DNA of 64,000 bases from Lachnospiraceae bacterium (lineage in GTDB: Bacteria; Bacillota; Clostridia; Lachnospirales; Lachnospiraceae): contig CP107199.1 in assembly GCA_025758065.1 (NCBI GenBank), forward strand, positions 1,547,501-1,611,500, read 5' to 3'. Below are positions 8,209 to 17,553 of the stretch, one piece after another. How positions within the stretch are numbered: position 1 is the first letter of the stretch; each line of letters starts with the position of its first letter. Position numbers and translations under genes: made by a program. The notes below the pieces were generated by a model. It made no database searches. It was not told the DNA's origin and saw only the letters and a list, made by a program, of their open reading frames with translations.

Positions 8209-9600
8209 ATGTTTATTGGACGTTCCAGAGAATTAAATAAATTAAATGCACTATATAACAGCAACCAGTTTGAATTTGCAGTCTTTTATGGCAGAAGGCG
8301 TGTAGGAAAGACAATGCTGATCAATGAATTTATTGAGCGAAAAAAAGCGGTTTATTATATGGCTGTAGAAGGAACTAAAAAAGAGAATCTTACGGGTTTG
8401 TCAAAAGCTTTTCTTCAAGATTCTCTGGCGCCTTTATCTCAATTTGGTGATTACGAGGATTTATTGGCTTATATCGATCAGTTAGCTTTAACAGGAGAAC
8501 GCTATATCATTGCTATTGATGAATTCCCTTATCTGGCGGCTTCCTATCCTGTAATTTCTTCTTTACTCCAAAAACACATTGACCATTGTTGGAAAAACAG
8601 CAACTTGTTTTTGATCTTATGTGGATCTTCTATGAGTTTTATGGAAGAACAGGTTCTTGGCTATAAAAGCCCTTTGTATGGCAGAAGAACTGCACAATTT
8701 AAAATCCATCCATTTACATTTTTTGAAGCAAGGCAGATGCTGGCAGCGTTTACTTCCGAGGAACAGGCTGTTTTATATGGCGTTACAGGTGGCATTCCTG
8801 AATATCTTTCCAGGATTAATCCACGTATTTCACTGGATAAAAACCTTATAGAGCTTTTTTTTGATGAAAGCGGTCGTTTATTTGAAGAACCCGTTAATCT
8901 TCTGAAGCAGGAGCTCCGCGAACCGGCCACTTACCATTCTATTATTTCAGCCATTGCAGGTGGTGCCAGCCGCCTAAATGAGATTGCGGGAAAAACAGGT
9001 CTGGAAACCAGCGGTTGCAGTAATCAGATAACTTCTCTTATTGCATTAGGTATTATACGGAAAGAAACACCTGTGACAGAACCTGCTGCCAGCAGAAAGA
9101 CGATATACCGCCTGGAAGACAGTATGTTCCTGTTCTGGTATCGTTTTGTCCGTCCTAACATCAGCGGTATTACCCGTGGCATTGGGGAAACGATTTATTA
9201 TCAAATGGTCACTCCCAATATCAGTGATTTTATGGGACATATTTTTGAAGACATCTGCATCCAGTATCTCTACCACCCTCAAATTTATGCTGCATTACCG
9301 TTCTTTCCTGGAAGTATTGGAAAATGGTGGGGAAATAATCCTGTTGCGAAACGTCAGGAGGAAATTGACATTATGGCTGTGCAGGATGATCAGGCATTGT
9401 TAGGCGAATGCAAGTGGAGAAATGCTGACATCAATATGGAGATCCTCAGACAATTATTAGAACGTGGAAATCTATTCCATTATGTGCAACAATATTATAT
9501 GTTATTTTCAAAAACGGGATTTACAAAAGATGTTAAAGAATACGTGGAAAACACACCAAATATTAAACTGATCTCTTTTAATGATATCTGTAATTTATGA
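8209..9600 (+). CDS. DUF234-type P-loop ATPase with nuclease-like C-terminus
   Basis: The ATG follows GAGGTGATATAA. The 463-residue protein has Walker A GRRRVGKT (28-35) and Walker B IIAIDEFPYL (D104, E105). A winged-helix-like middle (SRLNEIAGKTGLETSGCSNQI) precedes a C-terminal DUF234 region with EEIDIMAV...LLGECKW, which fits a PD-(D/E)XK core. The architecture is that of the archaeal-type ATPase family frequent in Firmicutes. Its cellular role is unknown; mobile-element or defence functions have been suggested for relatives but nothing here proves either. It stands alone, with a terminator ~130 bp downstream. Confidence 0.85.
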   Translation: MFIGRSRELNKLNALYNSNQFEFAVFYGRRRVGKTMLINEFIERKKAVYYMAVEGTKKENLTGLSKAFLQDSLAPLSQFGDYEDLLAYIDQLALTGERYIIAIDEFPYLAASYPVISSLLQKHIDHCWKNSNLFLILCGSSMSFMEEQVLGYKSPLYGRRTAQFKIHPFTFFEARQMLAAFTSEEQAVLYGVTGGIPEYLSRINPRISLDKNLIELFFDESGRLFEEPVNLLKQELREPATYHSIISAIAGGASRLNEIAGKTGLETSGCSNQITSLIALGIIRKETPVTEPAASRKTIYRLEDSMFLFWYRFVRPNISGITRGIGETIYYQMVTPNISDFMGHIFEDICIQYLYHPQIYAALPFFPGSIGKWWGNNPVAKRQEEIDIMAVQDDQALLGECKWRNADINMEILRQLLERGNLFHYVQQYYMLFSKTGFTKDVKEYVENTPNIKLISFNDICNL

Positions 9601-9729
9601 TAATACGCAAGAGGCCACGATCAATGGTCTCCTGTACACATCATTTCATCTTCTATTCTGTCTATAATTTTAATGAAATATTATTATAAAAGCAATATTC
9701 ATTTTGTCTGCCAATATTTATGTTATAGC

Positions 9730-9770
9730 AAATCGCCAGAAATAACCGATGAGTCATTTCTGGCGATTTT
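9730..9770. terminator. Bidirectional terminator between the DUF234 gene and cassette C
   Basis: The arms AAATCGCCAGAAAT and ATTTCTGGCGATTT are followed by TTCTTTT on the + strand. The stem core is the same as at 3205-3241, as expected if the terminator was duplicated together with the small gene of cassettes B and C. Confidence 0.85.
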
Positions 9771-9801
9771 CTTTTAATATAAGATTATTGTTTTTTGGTG
9801 T

Positions 9802-10977
9802 TTATTCAGCTGCTTCTTCGCTTTCAGTTACAGCATCCCCATCCCAAACGCCGTTAGCATCTACATGGTAGCCGTCTGGTGTATTAGTGTCTTTCAGCAT
9901 CCAGCCATCTTCGTTCAGGTAATACCATTTGCCGTTAGAATCCTGTCTCCAGGCATTGGTTAAATAAGTTCCATCTTCCTGCTTGAACTTCCAGCCAATA
10001 TCAATCGGCTCCCAGCCTTTGTCTACACCAGGGCCAAGATTTTTTTTCTCAGTAATAACAGTTGAGGCATTGCCATCCCAGACACCATTTTCGTCTACAT
10101 AGTAACCGTCTGGTGTTGTAGTATTCACAACCATGACAGCTCCCATATTGAAGTAATAGTATTTTCCATCTGTATCCTGATACCATGAATTTGCTTTATA
10201 ATATCCATCTTTCTGGATATAACGCCAATTGTCACCGTCTTTATACCAGCCCGGCATATAAGAAACTTTTTCACCATCAGCATTTACATAAAAACCATCT
10301 GGAGTAACAGTATCTTTCAATTTAACACCATTTTCATCCATATAGTATTTTTTATCATCTAACTGAAGCCATCCATTAGTTACATAAGTGCCATCTGGCT
10401 TTAAGTACTTTTCAGATCCATCTTCTTCTTTCTGCCATCCTGGAGTAACAGTATCATTGTAAGCGCCTGCATCAGAAGTGTCTGAATTAATCAGATATTT
10501 ACGAACTTCTGCTGGAAGGGAAGATGGCGATATATTAGAGGGAAGATGAACAACATTTACATAACGTTTATCTGTACTTAAAGTTTTATAATTAGTTTTT
10601 AAGACAATCTGCATAACCGACTGGCTATCCTGTGGCATAGTTGCCCAATTCTCTGGAATTCCCCATTTGCCATCTATATTTACCAGATCCGGTACTGTTC
10701 CCCATGGACGAGAATATGTCATTGGTTCAAAAGTATAAGCATAATCATAACCACGGTTTAAGATTACATCACTTTCATATAATGTATTTCCACCAACCAG
10801 GATAGCAAAATAATTTCCATTTCCGCAGTCAATAGGACGCCACTCGAAAATATAAGCACCGCAATTTTCCATAGTTGTGATATTAGAAGTCGTTGTTTCT
10901 GCAAATGCAGTAACTATATTAGCGGAAGTTGCCAGACAAAGGGCAACTCCTAAAATTAATAATTTTTTTCTAATCAT
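9802..10977 (-). CDS. Secreted cell-wall-repeat protein with unique N-terminal domain, copy C
   Basis: The ATG at 10977 (MIRKKLLILGVALCLATSAN) follows AGAAGGAG. It is 391 residues: signal peptide, the unassigned ENCGAYIFEWRPIDCGNGNYF domain, then aromatic repeats ending in GWMLKDTNTPDGYHV. It is the closest relative of copy A, though the two lie on opposite strands ~9 kb apart. Distal gene of cassette C. Confidence 0.85.
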   Translation of the reverse strand: MIRKKLLILGVALCLATSANIVTAFAETTTSNITTMENCGAYIFEWRPIDCGNGNYFAILVGGNTLYESDVILNRGYDYAYTFEPMTYSRPWGTVPDLVNIDGKWGIPENWATMPQDSQSVMQIVLKTNYKTLSTDKRYVNVVHLPSNISPSSLPAEVRKYLINSDTSDAGAYNDTVTPGWQKEEDGSEKYLKPDGTYVTNGWLQLDDKKYYMDENGVKLKDTVTPDGFYVNADGEKVSYMPGWYKDGDNWRYIQKDGYYKANSWYQDTDGKYYYFNMGAVMVVNTTTPDGYYVDENGVWDGNASTVITEKKNLGPGVDKGWEPIDIGWKFKQEDGTYLTNAWRQDSNGKWYYLNEDGWMLKDTNTPDGYHVDANGVWDGDAVTESEEAAE

Positions 10978-10992
10978 ATAAGCTCCTTCTGA

Positions 10993-11052
10993 ATATAAAA
11001 AGGAAGCGTCACAGCTAACATAATATTATATCAGCCATAACGCTTCCCCCTT
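10993..11052 (-). terminator. Intercistronic hairpin, cassette C
   Basis: On the - strand GGAAGCGTTATGGCTGATAT pairs with TTAGCTGTGACGCTTCC and TTTTTATATTC follows. The stem matches cassette A almost base for base. The AGAAGGAG site of the next gene lies directly after it. Confidence 0.75.
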
Positions 11053-11091
11053 AATTTTTAATTATCGCAAATTTATCAAAGATAATATGGA

Positions 11092-12897
11092 TTAGTCCTC
11101 AACATAAATATTGGTGATAGTTCCGTTGGTGTCGGTTACATAATAGTAATCGCTGCCATCTTTGTTCTTGCCCTTGCTGTCAATTACCTTACCAGAGGTA
11201 TTAACCAGAACGTACTCATGATTTACAACATTCTTTAAGTCGATGGTATAAGCTTCGCTTAAGTCTTCAGCCTTCTTCTCAGAATTATTTCCAATTTTTA
11301 CCTTCTCGGCAGGATCCTTAACCGTTGCTAATGCATTATCAGCCTTACCACCATTAACCTTAACGCTCTTCATGAATGCCTCAGCGTCAGCTAACTTGGT
11401 GTAGGTATAATACTTAGAACCATCGACATTAATATGAGTTTCCTTATCAACAACAGTGTACTTGTCATCGGAATTTGCCTTTAACAGCATACCAGACTGA
11501 TACAGCTTGTTGTCCTTCTCGCCAGTTACACCGGCACCCTTCTTACCGCCGGACTTCTCGAAGTAGAAGTTAGTATTCTCACCATCGAAAGTTAAAGAAG
11601 TCTTACCAGTTCTCATAGCGCCATCTTCACCGTTTCCGAAGTAGTAGCACTTATATCCATTGCCTTCGAAATATGTATAAGCTTCAGCTAAGAAAGCATC
11701 TTCGTCTTCAAAGGAATGGTTATCATCATCATCAGCTACAACATCAACTAAGTCGTGGTTACCTACCTTGATGAACTTCAGACCACTAATCATACGGCCA
11801 TCATTACGGAATGCATATTTTTTGCCTTTGATGGTTTTGAACTCACCAGCGTACAGCTTACCGCTGCCATCTGCGTAGTACCAAGCATCTTCATCATCAT
11901 CATATTTGCCCTTGTTCAGCATTTCAGCTGCAACTACCTTGAACCAGCCCTTGCTTACACGAGAACCATCTTCAACAGAGTTGAAGTATCTCCATGCCTG
12001 AGTATACTTAGCATAGTTTCCAGCACCGCTCCAAGCATTAGAAGTGGTTGCTGCACCAACAGAAGCTTTTGCTCTCTCTTCAGACTTAGAAGCGATCTTC
12101 TCATCGCCTTCATCCAGAGACCACTCAGCTACCATAGCGCCGTACTCATCAAATGCGTACTTCTTACCATTGATAGTTTTATCTTTGGTTCTTTCGCCGT
12201 TATCAGCCTTGACCATCTTACCATTAGATTTGAAGTAGAACCAACGAGTCTGATCTTCATCATCGTTAAATGCAGCTGCGGTATACTTATAATCATCATT
12301 GGTAGCTTCGTCATATGTAACATCTGCTAATAACCAACCAGTAGTCATAGCGCCGTCATCTTCGCCACCGAAGTAATAGGTTGCTTCCTTAAATGCAGCA
12401 CCATCGGTATTTTCGATACGCTCTGCATTATTCCCATCTACCCAACCGTACAGCATCTTGCCTTCGTCATCGAATGCATACTTCTTACCGTTAACGGTTT
12501 TTAAAGAAACCTTATCAGAATCGCCCTGCTTTAAAGCTTTACCATTAGCCTGGAAGTAATACCAGTAATGCTCTGGCTCGTCATCATCGCCAGCATCTTC
12601 GTTATCAATAGCTACCCACTGGTTAGCTGCCATAACACCGTCAACATCAACATAGTAGTAGTTGTCGCCATCTTCGATCAGGGTATCTACTGCCATCTCG
12701 CCGTTGTTATCTAAGTAATACCAGTTATTACCAGATTTTGCCCACTTATCTGTTACTTTGTCACCGTTTCTATCATAGTATACCCATGTTCCGTCTTCTT
12801 CTGCCCAGCCTGTAGCTGCGAAAGATGTCATGGATGCACCGATAGCAAGCAGTGCTGCTGTTGATAATACAGCAACTAATTTTGTCTGCTTCTTCAT
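11092..12897 (-). CDS. Cell-wall-repeat surface protein, copy C
   Basis: The 601-residue protein has the same signal peptide and first repeats as copy B. It has its own central segment (from about residue 130 to 330, including ASKSEERAKASVGAATTSN) and a C-terminus close to that of copy A (NKLYQSGMLLKANSDDKYTVVDKETH). The mosaic pattern, with conserved ends and a variable middle, suggests recombination among copies. It is exported and wall-bound by inference. First gene of cassette C. Confidence 0.88.
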   Translation of the reverse strand: MKKQTKLVAVLSTAALLAIGASMTSFAATGWAEEDGTWVYYDRNGDKVTDKWAKSGNNWYYLDNNGEMAVDTLIEDGDNYYYVDVDGVMAANQWVAIDNEDAGDDDEPEHYWYYFQANGKALKQGDSDKVSLKTVNGKKYAFDDEGKMLYGWVDGNNAERIENTDGAAFKEATYYFGGEDDGAMTTGWLLADVTYDEATNDDYKYTAAAFNDDEDQTRWFYFKSNGKMVKADNGERTKDKTINGKKYAFDEYGAMVAEWSLDEGDEKIASKSEERAKASVGAATTSNAWSGAGNYAKYTQAWRYFNSVEDGSRVSKGWFKVVAAEMLNKGKYDDDEDAWYYADGSGKLYAGEFKTIKGKKYAFRNDGRMISGLKFIKVGNHDLVDVVADDDDNHSFEDEDAFLAEAYTYFEGNGYKCYYFGNGEDGAMRTGKTSLTFDGENTNFYFEKSGGKKGAGVTGEKDNKLYQSGMLLKANSDDKYTVVDKETHINVDGSKYYTYTKLADAEAFMKSVKVNGGKADNALATVKDPAEKVKIGNNSEKKAEDLSEAYTIDLKNVVNHEYVLVNTSGKVIDSKGKNKDGSDYYYVTDTNGTITNIYVED

Positions 12898-12987
12898 AAT
12901 GAATGCACTCTCCTTTGATTTTTGAAATACTTTTTGAAATTCCTTATTGCATTACGAGTAGATTATACTTCCGATAAGGAAAAGTAT
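12898..12987 (-). promoter_or_regulatory. Promoter block of cassette C
   Basis: Identical to the cassette B block at 6295-6384 over 90 bp. The -10 TATAAT lies at 12962-12967 on the - strand with the overlapping ATACTT...AAGTAT inverted repeat. Sequence identity ends exactly where a -35 would be expected. Confidence 0.7.
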
Positions 12988-13038
12988 CGTGAGGTTGGGA
13001 GAGGGGAATGATAAAGGAGGAAAAAACGTGTTATAAAG

Positions 13039-13067
13039 TTGCGTATAAAAGGCCAAAATGCTATACT
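13039..13067 (+). promoter_or_regulatory. Promoter of the first polysaccharide gene
   Basis: TTGCGT (13039-13044), a 17-bp spacer and TATACT (13062-13067) lie 78 bp before the start codon at 13145. The same two hexamers with the same spacing occur at 14831-14859, so the two transcription units are probably driven alike. Confidence 0.65.
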
Positions 13068-13144
13068 GACTAATAGCAGCTGCAGTAATAAGTGCAGTCA
13101 GAAACAAATAAATCTATAAAAGATAAAAGAAAGAGATCGGACAT

Positions 13145-14752
13145 ATGGCAAAAGAACAGAAAACAATGATGGAAACATTGCAGGGAGAGGTGCGCGCTTC
13201 CTGGAACAAGGCAAGTTCCAGACTGGCGGCGGTGCTGGCAGTATTGATCATGGTGGGTCTGCCCCTTGTTTTTCAGGATTATTATTTTAATATCCTTCAG
13301 GTGAAATACTGGTATTACTGCGGCGTGGTGATCGCAGCGGCAGTTATTTATGTGATCATGGCTGTTATATTCTGGAACAGGGACAGAAAGTGGTGCGATG
13401 GAGCATTGCTGAAAGGCTTAAAAAGCAATTTATCGCTTAAATCTTTAACTGTAGCAGAATGGGCTATGCTGGCATTTTTACTGGCCTCAGCCATCTCTAC
13501 TTTGCAGTCAGAATACGTATACGAGTCTTTCTGGGGCAATGAGGGGAGATTTGTAGGCCTGTTCATGATCATGCTGTATACCATCAGCTTTTTTATCATA
13601 GCAAGGAAGCTGGAATTTAAAAAGTGGTATCTGGATGTTTTTCTGGGAACAGGAATGATCGTGTGTCTCATCGGTATTCTTCATTACTTTGAATTTGATC
13701 CCATTGGGTTCAAGAATGATCTGAATTATCTGGACTATGTGGATTTTACATCAACCATTGGAAATATTAATACGTATACCTCATATCTGGCATTGGTAGT
13801 AGGTGTCAGCACGGTTCTGTTTACCGTAGAAAAAGAGGCAAAAAGAAAAGTCTGGTATACAGTATGTGTTGTGATCTCACTGTTTGCCCTTATCACAGGT
13901 ATCAGCGATAATGCATATCTGACACTTCTGGCATTATTAGGACTTCTTCCGTTTGTTTTGTTTAACAGTGTAAGAGGTGTGCGTAACTATGTGGTTATCC
14001 TTGCAATTGTGTGTACAGAGTTTATTGGAATCGGATTTACTGTGGATAAGTTCCCGGAACACGTATTAGCGATTAATGGATTGTTTAATGTTATTACGGA
14101 TTTTAAAGGACTTCCGGTGATCACAGTGGTTCTCTGGATCCTTGGGATTGGATTGTATTTTGCGGAGTGTAATGTGCTGAAAAATGCAAAAGAAAGCAAT
14201 CTGGGAAGATGGATCTGGCTGGCTGTGGTGATCGTCGTATTTTCAGGACTGGGAAAAGTATTGTATGATGTGAATATTGCAGGTAATGTGGAAAAATATG
14301 GTTCTCTTCGCAAATATCTTTTATTTAATGATGACTGGGGAACCCACAGAGGCTATATCTGGCATCTGGCAATACGTATTTACCAGAAATTCCCCATCCT
14401 TCACAAATTGTTTGGATATGGACCAGATACCTTTGGTATCATAACAGTTCAGGGATATTTTGATGAAATGGTAGGACGCTATAATGAAAAATTCGACAGC
14501 GTCCACAATGAATATCTTCAGTATCTGGTAACGATCGGTATTGTGGGAATGATCGCATACATCAGCCTGCTTGTGACTGTACTTGCCCGTCTTATCCGTA
14601 AAGGTAAAGAAAATCCGGTGGTACTTTCCATTGCCATGGCAGTGATCTGCTATGGGGCCCAGGCTTTGGTAAATATCAGTGTACCTATTGTAGCACCGGT
14701 CCTGTTTACATTGATGGCAATGGGACTGGCTGCCTGCCGGGATGAAAAGTAA
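13145..14752 (+). CDS. O-antigen ligase / Wzy-type membrane protein
   Basis: The 535-residue protein is hydrophobic throughout, with about twelve membrane segments. It shows the large-loop signature of the O-antigen ligase/polymerase family: THRGYIWHLAIRIYQKFP...LFGYGPDTFGI and DSVHNEYLQYLVTIGIVGMIAY. Members join lipid-linked repeat units or transfer a finished glycan to its acceptor. It is transcribed alone: its own promoter lies upstream and a strong terminator follows. Whether it is polymerase or ligase cannot be told from sequence; a second polymerase candidate (24086) lies in the same locus. Confidence 0.8.
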   Translation: MAKEQKTMMETLQGEVRASWNKASSRLAAVLAVLIMVGLPLVFQDYYFNILQVKYWYYCGVVIAAAVIYVIMAVIFWNRDRKWCDGALLKGLKSNLSLKSLTVAEWAMLAFLLASAISTLQSEYVYESFWGNEGRFVGLFMIMLYTISFFIIARKLEFKKWYLDVFLGTGMIVCLIGILHYFEFDPIGFKNDLNYLDYVDFTSTIGNINTYTSYLALVVGVSTVLFTVEKEAKRKVWYTVCVVISLFALITGISDNAYLTLLALLGLLPFVLFNSVRGVRNYVVILAIVCTEFIGIGFTVDKFPEHVLAINGLFNVITDFKGLPVITVVLWILGIGLYFAECNVLKNAKESNLGRWIWLAVVIVVFSGLGKVLYDVNIAGNVEKYGSLRKYLLFNDDWGTHRGYIWHLAIRIYQKFPILHKLFGYGPDTFGIITVQGYFDEMVGRYNEKFDSVHNEYLQYLVTIGIVGMIAYISLLVTVLARLIRKGKENPVVLSIAMAVICYGAQALVNISVPIVAPVLFTLMAMGLAACRDEK

Positions 14753-14773
14753 AATCGTAGAGAATATTTTGAA

Positions 14774-14831
14774 AGCTCTGTATTATCCCATTTTGTCCAT
14801 ATCCGGACAACTGGATAATACAGGGTTTTCT
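14774..14831 (+). terminator. Intrinsic terminator after the ligase gene
   Basis: The outer arms CTGTATTATCC and GGATAATACAG enclose an inner TTGTCC/GGACAA stem, then GGTTTTCTT follows. It separates the ligase from the downstream operon. Confidence 0.85.
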
Positions 14832-14859
14832 TGCGTTTGGGGGGATTCAATGATATACT
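14831..14859 (+). promoter_or_regulatory. Promoter of the polysaccharide operon 14901-25279
   Basis: TTGCGT (14831-14836), 17 bp, TATACT (14854-14859). The hexamers are the same as at 13039-13067. The -35 overlaps the end of the preceding terminator. Confidence 0.65.
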
Positions 14860-14900
14860 GTACAAAGGTTAAATACCAGATAGAAAGGTAATAGTTTCAA

Positions 14901-16331
14901 GTGAATAATTATGAAAAGTATAAACGCCTGATCCGGTTTCTGGCAGGTGTGCTTCTGATCGGAATTCAGTCCTGGATCTTTATGCAGGTATGGATCCATT
15001 GTTATAATGAGCACATGGAAATGCCATATCAGAGGATGGGGCATTATTTTCTGGCAGCTGTGTATGCTGTGATGCTGTATGTATCCAGCTCCATGTATGG
15101 CAGCCTGCGCCTGGGATATTTCAGAAATGGGGAACTGATCTATACCCACACACTGGCAACCATCTGCGCCAATGCAGTTTCCTATATTCCCATCGTGCTC
15201 CTTGTAAAGCATTTTAAAACAGTAATGCCGTTGGTCCTTATGACAGCAGGGCAGTTTGTGATCATCTGTATCTGGGGATATCTGGCAAATGGAATCTACA
15301 GGAAGCTGTATCCGCCCAGAAAGGTGATCATGATATATGGGGAACGCCCGGTGGCGGCTCTTATGAATAAGCTCAACAGCCGTGAAGACTGTTTTGAGAT
15401 CGGTGAAGTGGTAAAAATCCAGACTGTAACAGAAGAATTAAAAGAAAAACTGCTTCAGTATGAGGGAGTAGTGATCTGCGATATCCCTTCTAAAATGAGA
15501 AACGAGCTGCTGAAGTTCTGTTACGGAAAGTCTCTTCGTGTATACAGTACGCCGAAGATCTCGGATATTATCATCAGAAGTGCAGAGAGTATGCATTATT
15601 TTGATACGCCATTACTATTATCCAGGAATGACGGACTTTCCATTGAGCAGGCATTTATCAAGCGCGCCATGGATATTTTTGTTTCAGCTGTTATGCTGGT
15701 GATCACGTCCCCGGTTTTTCTTGTGACGGCAGCAGCTATTAAAATGCATGACGGCGGTCCTGTATTTTTTTATCAGGAACGCTGTACAAAGGATGGGAAG
15801 GTATTTTCCATTTGCAAATTCCGCAGCATGATCGTAGATGCGGAAAAAAATGGTGCTTCCGTACCTGCTACAGAGCGGGATCCAAGGATCACACCTGTAG
15901 GTAATATTATCCGCAAGCTGCGTATTGACGAGCTTCCCCAGCTGCTAAATATCCTGAAAGGGGAAATGAGCCTGGTAGGTCCGAGACCGGAGCGGGTGGA
16001 GCATGTGCACCTGTATTCAGAGAGTATCCCGGAGTTTGCTTACCGTATGAAGGTAAAGGGTGGTCTTACGGGATATGCCCAGGTGTATGGAAAATATAAT
16101 ACAACAGCCTATGATAAACTGAAAATGGATCTGATGTATATCCAGAATTATTCTGTATTACTGGATATTGAGATCCTGTTTAAGACAATAAAGATCCTGT
16201 TTGAGAAAGAAAGCACAGAAGGATTTTCTGATGAGGTATCTGCAGCAATGGAACAGCAGACAGCAGAGGAAGAGCAGCGCAGGATCAAAGAGCAGATCCA
16301 GGCAGAGGAAGAAGATGAATGGAGCAGGTAA
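14901..16331 (+). CDS. Polyprenyl glycosylphosphotransferase (initiating sugar transferase)
   Basis: The GTG start lies 13 nt after GAAAGG; no in-frame ATG fits better. The 476-residue protein has four or five N-terminal membrane segments, a soluble nucleotide-binding-like middle, and from ~residue 250 the bacterial sugar transferase domain: KRAMDIFVSAVMLVITSP, FFYQERCTKDGKVFSICKFRSM, RKLRIDELPQLLNILKGEMSLVGPRPE and the end LKMDLMYIQNYSVLLDIEIL. It moves the first sugar phosphate from a nucleotide sugar to undecaprenyl phosphate. The C-terminal ~35 residues are a charged QEEQ-rich tail. First gene of a tightly packed operon. Confidence 0.9.
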   Translation: MNNYEKYKRLIRFLAGVLLIGIQSWIFMQVWIHCYNEHMEMPYQRMGHYFLAAVYAVMLYVSSSMYGSLRLGYFRNGELIYTHTLATICANAVSYIPIVLLVKHFKTVMPLVLMTAGQFVIICIWGYLANGIYRKLYPPRKVIMIYGERPVAALMNKLNSREDCFEIGEVVKIQTVTEELKEKLLQYEGVVICDIPSKMRNELLKFCYGKSLRVYSTPKISDIIIRSAESMHYFDTPLLLSRNDGLSIEQAFIKRAMDIFVSAVMLVITSPVFLVTAAAIKMHDGGPVFFYQERCTKDGKVFSICKFRSMIVDAEKNGASVPATERDPRITPVGNIIRKLRIDELPQLLNILKGEMSLVGPRPERVEHVHLYSESIPEFAYRMKVKGGLTGYAQVYGKYNTTAYDKLKMDLMYIQNYSVLLDIEILFKTIKILFEKESTEGFSDEVSAAMEQQTAEEEQRRIKEQIQAEEEDEWSR

Positions 16332-17553
16332 AAAAGTAGTAGTTGTTACCAATTCTTCCAGCTATGAGCCAAGAGCAGAATGGGTGGGAGAGCTGTTTAA
16401 ACAACAGGGCGCCCAGGTTTTATGGGTGGAAACGGATTTTATCCACAGAGAGAAAGTAAAAAAGGTGCGGAGTGCACCTGACCATATGTACATTGACACG
16501 GTGCCTTACAGGAAGAATCTTTCTGTAAGGCGTCTGTATTCCCAGTATGATTTTGCCAGAAAAGCGGAAAAAATCCTGGAAAAAGAACAGGCAGATATGG
16601 TTTATATGATCCTTCCGGCAAATTCCCTGGCAGCTGCAGGGGACAGAATAAAGAGGAAAATGAATAGGGCGGTCCTTGTGTTTGATATTTTAGATCTGTG
16701 GCCGGAATCCCTGGGTGGAAAAAAGCTTCAGAAGCTGTGGCCCTTCCAGTGCTGGCGGCGGCTGCGGGATGATCATTTAAAAGCGGCAGATCTGGTCATT
16801 ACAGAATGCCATTATTTTCAAAAGTTTATAAATGCCAAGCAGGAGAAAACAGCCGTTGTCTACTGGCCAAAAGAAGTGCCGGAGGGCTGGAAGATGGAAG
16901 CACCGGAAAATGAAGCGCCGGAAAACCAAGTGCCGGTGCCAGAATCCCAAACTGCCTCAGAAAATGCGGATATAAATGTGGGTGTAAGTACCCCGGCAGT
17001 CATCCATTTTGCCTATCTTGGTTCTATTAATAACATTATAGATATAGACGGGATCGTAAATTTCCTGGAAATAACCGGAAAAATGACACCGGTATTCTTA
17101 CATGTAGTTGGAGATGGGGAAAACAGAGGGCTTTTTGAGGAAAAGTTAAAAAGCAAGGGCATTAAGGCAGAATTTTACGGTGCAGTGTATGAAGAAGCAG
17201 TCAAAGCAGAGATCTTCTCCAGATGCATGTTTGGGATCAATATGATGAAGCCGGGGGTATGTGTAGGACTGACCATGAAATCCATTGACTATTTCTGCTA
17301 TGGTCTCCCACTGGTAAATAATATTCCCGGTGATACATGGGAGTTGGTAAAGCAGGAGCAGATCGGGATCAATTACCGGCCGGATGCAGCTTTAAAATGT
17401 GCCCAGGAGCTGCTGGCACTGGCTCAAAGTGGCAGGATCAAAGCGATAAAATACAAGATGCAGAGCCTGTATATGAAGCTTTTCACACAGGAAGCTGCAG
17501 AAAATGTGATCCGTGAGAGAGTATTCCCATTGTTAGAAGGAGGCCCGAAATAA
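16315..17553 (+). CDS. GT4-like glycosyltransferase with a linker insertion
   Basis: The start at 16315 (MNGAGKKVVVVTNSSSYEPRAEW) overlaps the previous gene by 17 nt and is preceded by a GAGGAAGAAG site; the longer frame from 16201 is an overlap artefact. It is 412 residues long with a GT-B fold by pattern: an N-terminal Rossmann half with VFDILDLWPESLGG and a C-terminal half with HFAYLGSINNIIDIDG and LHVVGDGENRGLFEEKLK. Between the halves (~residues 180-225) is a low-complexity PENEAPENQVP-type insertion. It adds a sugar to the lipid-linked repeat on the cytoplasmic face. Stop and next start overlap (TAATG). Confidence 0.8.
   Translation: MNGAGKKVVVVTNSSSYEPRAEWVGELFKQQGAQVLWVETDFIHREKVKKVRSAPDHMYIDTVPYRKNLSVRRLYSQYDFARKAEKILEKEQADMVYMILPANSLAAAGDRIKRKMNRAVLVFDILDLWPESLGGKKLQKLWPFQCWRRLRDDHLKAADLVITECHYFQKFINAKQEKTAVVYWPKEVPEGWKMEAPENEAPENQVPVPESQTASENADINVGVSTPAVIHFAYLGSINNIIDIDGIVNFLEITGKMTPVFLHVVGDGENRGLFEEKLKSKGIKAEFYGAVYEEAVKAEIFSRCMFGINMMKPGVCVGLTMKSIDYFCYGLPLVNNIPGDTWELVKQEQIGINYRPDAALKCAQELLALAQSGRIKAIKYKMQSLYMKLFTQEAAENVIRERVFPLLEGGPK

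Noticed and set aside
1..12987. CRISPR array or tandem DNA repeats in the repeat-rich region
   Set aside because: The repeats are translated, degenerate at DNA level and lack constant-length repeat and spacer units. No array was seen anywhere in the window.
16201..16314. Longer N-terminus for the GT4-like enzyme
   Set aside because: It would overlap the sugar transferase by 131 bases and reads as a lysine/arginine/glutamine run out of frame with that gene. The GT-B fold starts at the ATG at 16315.
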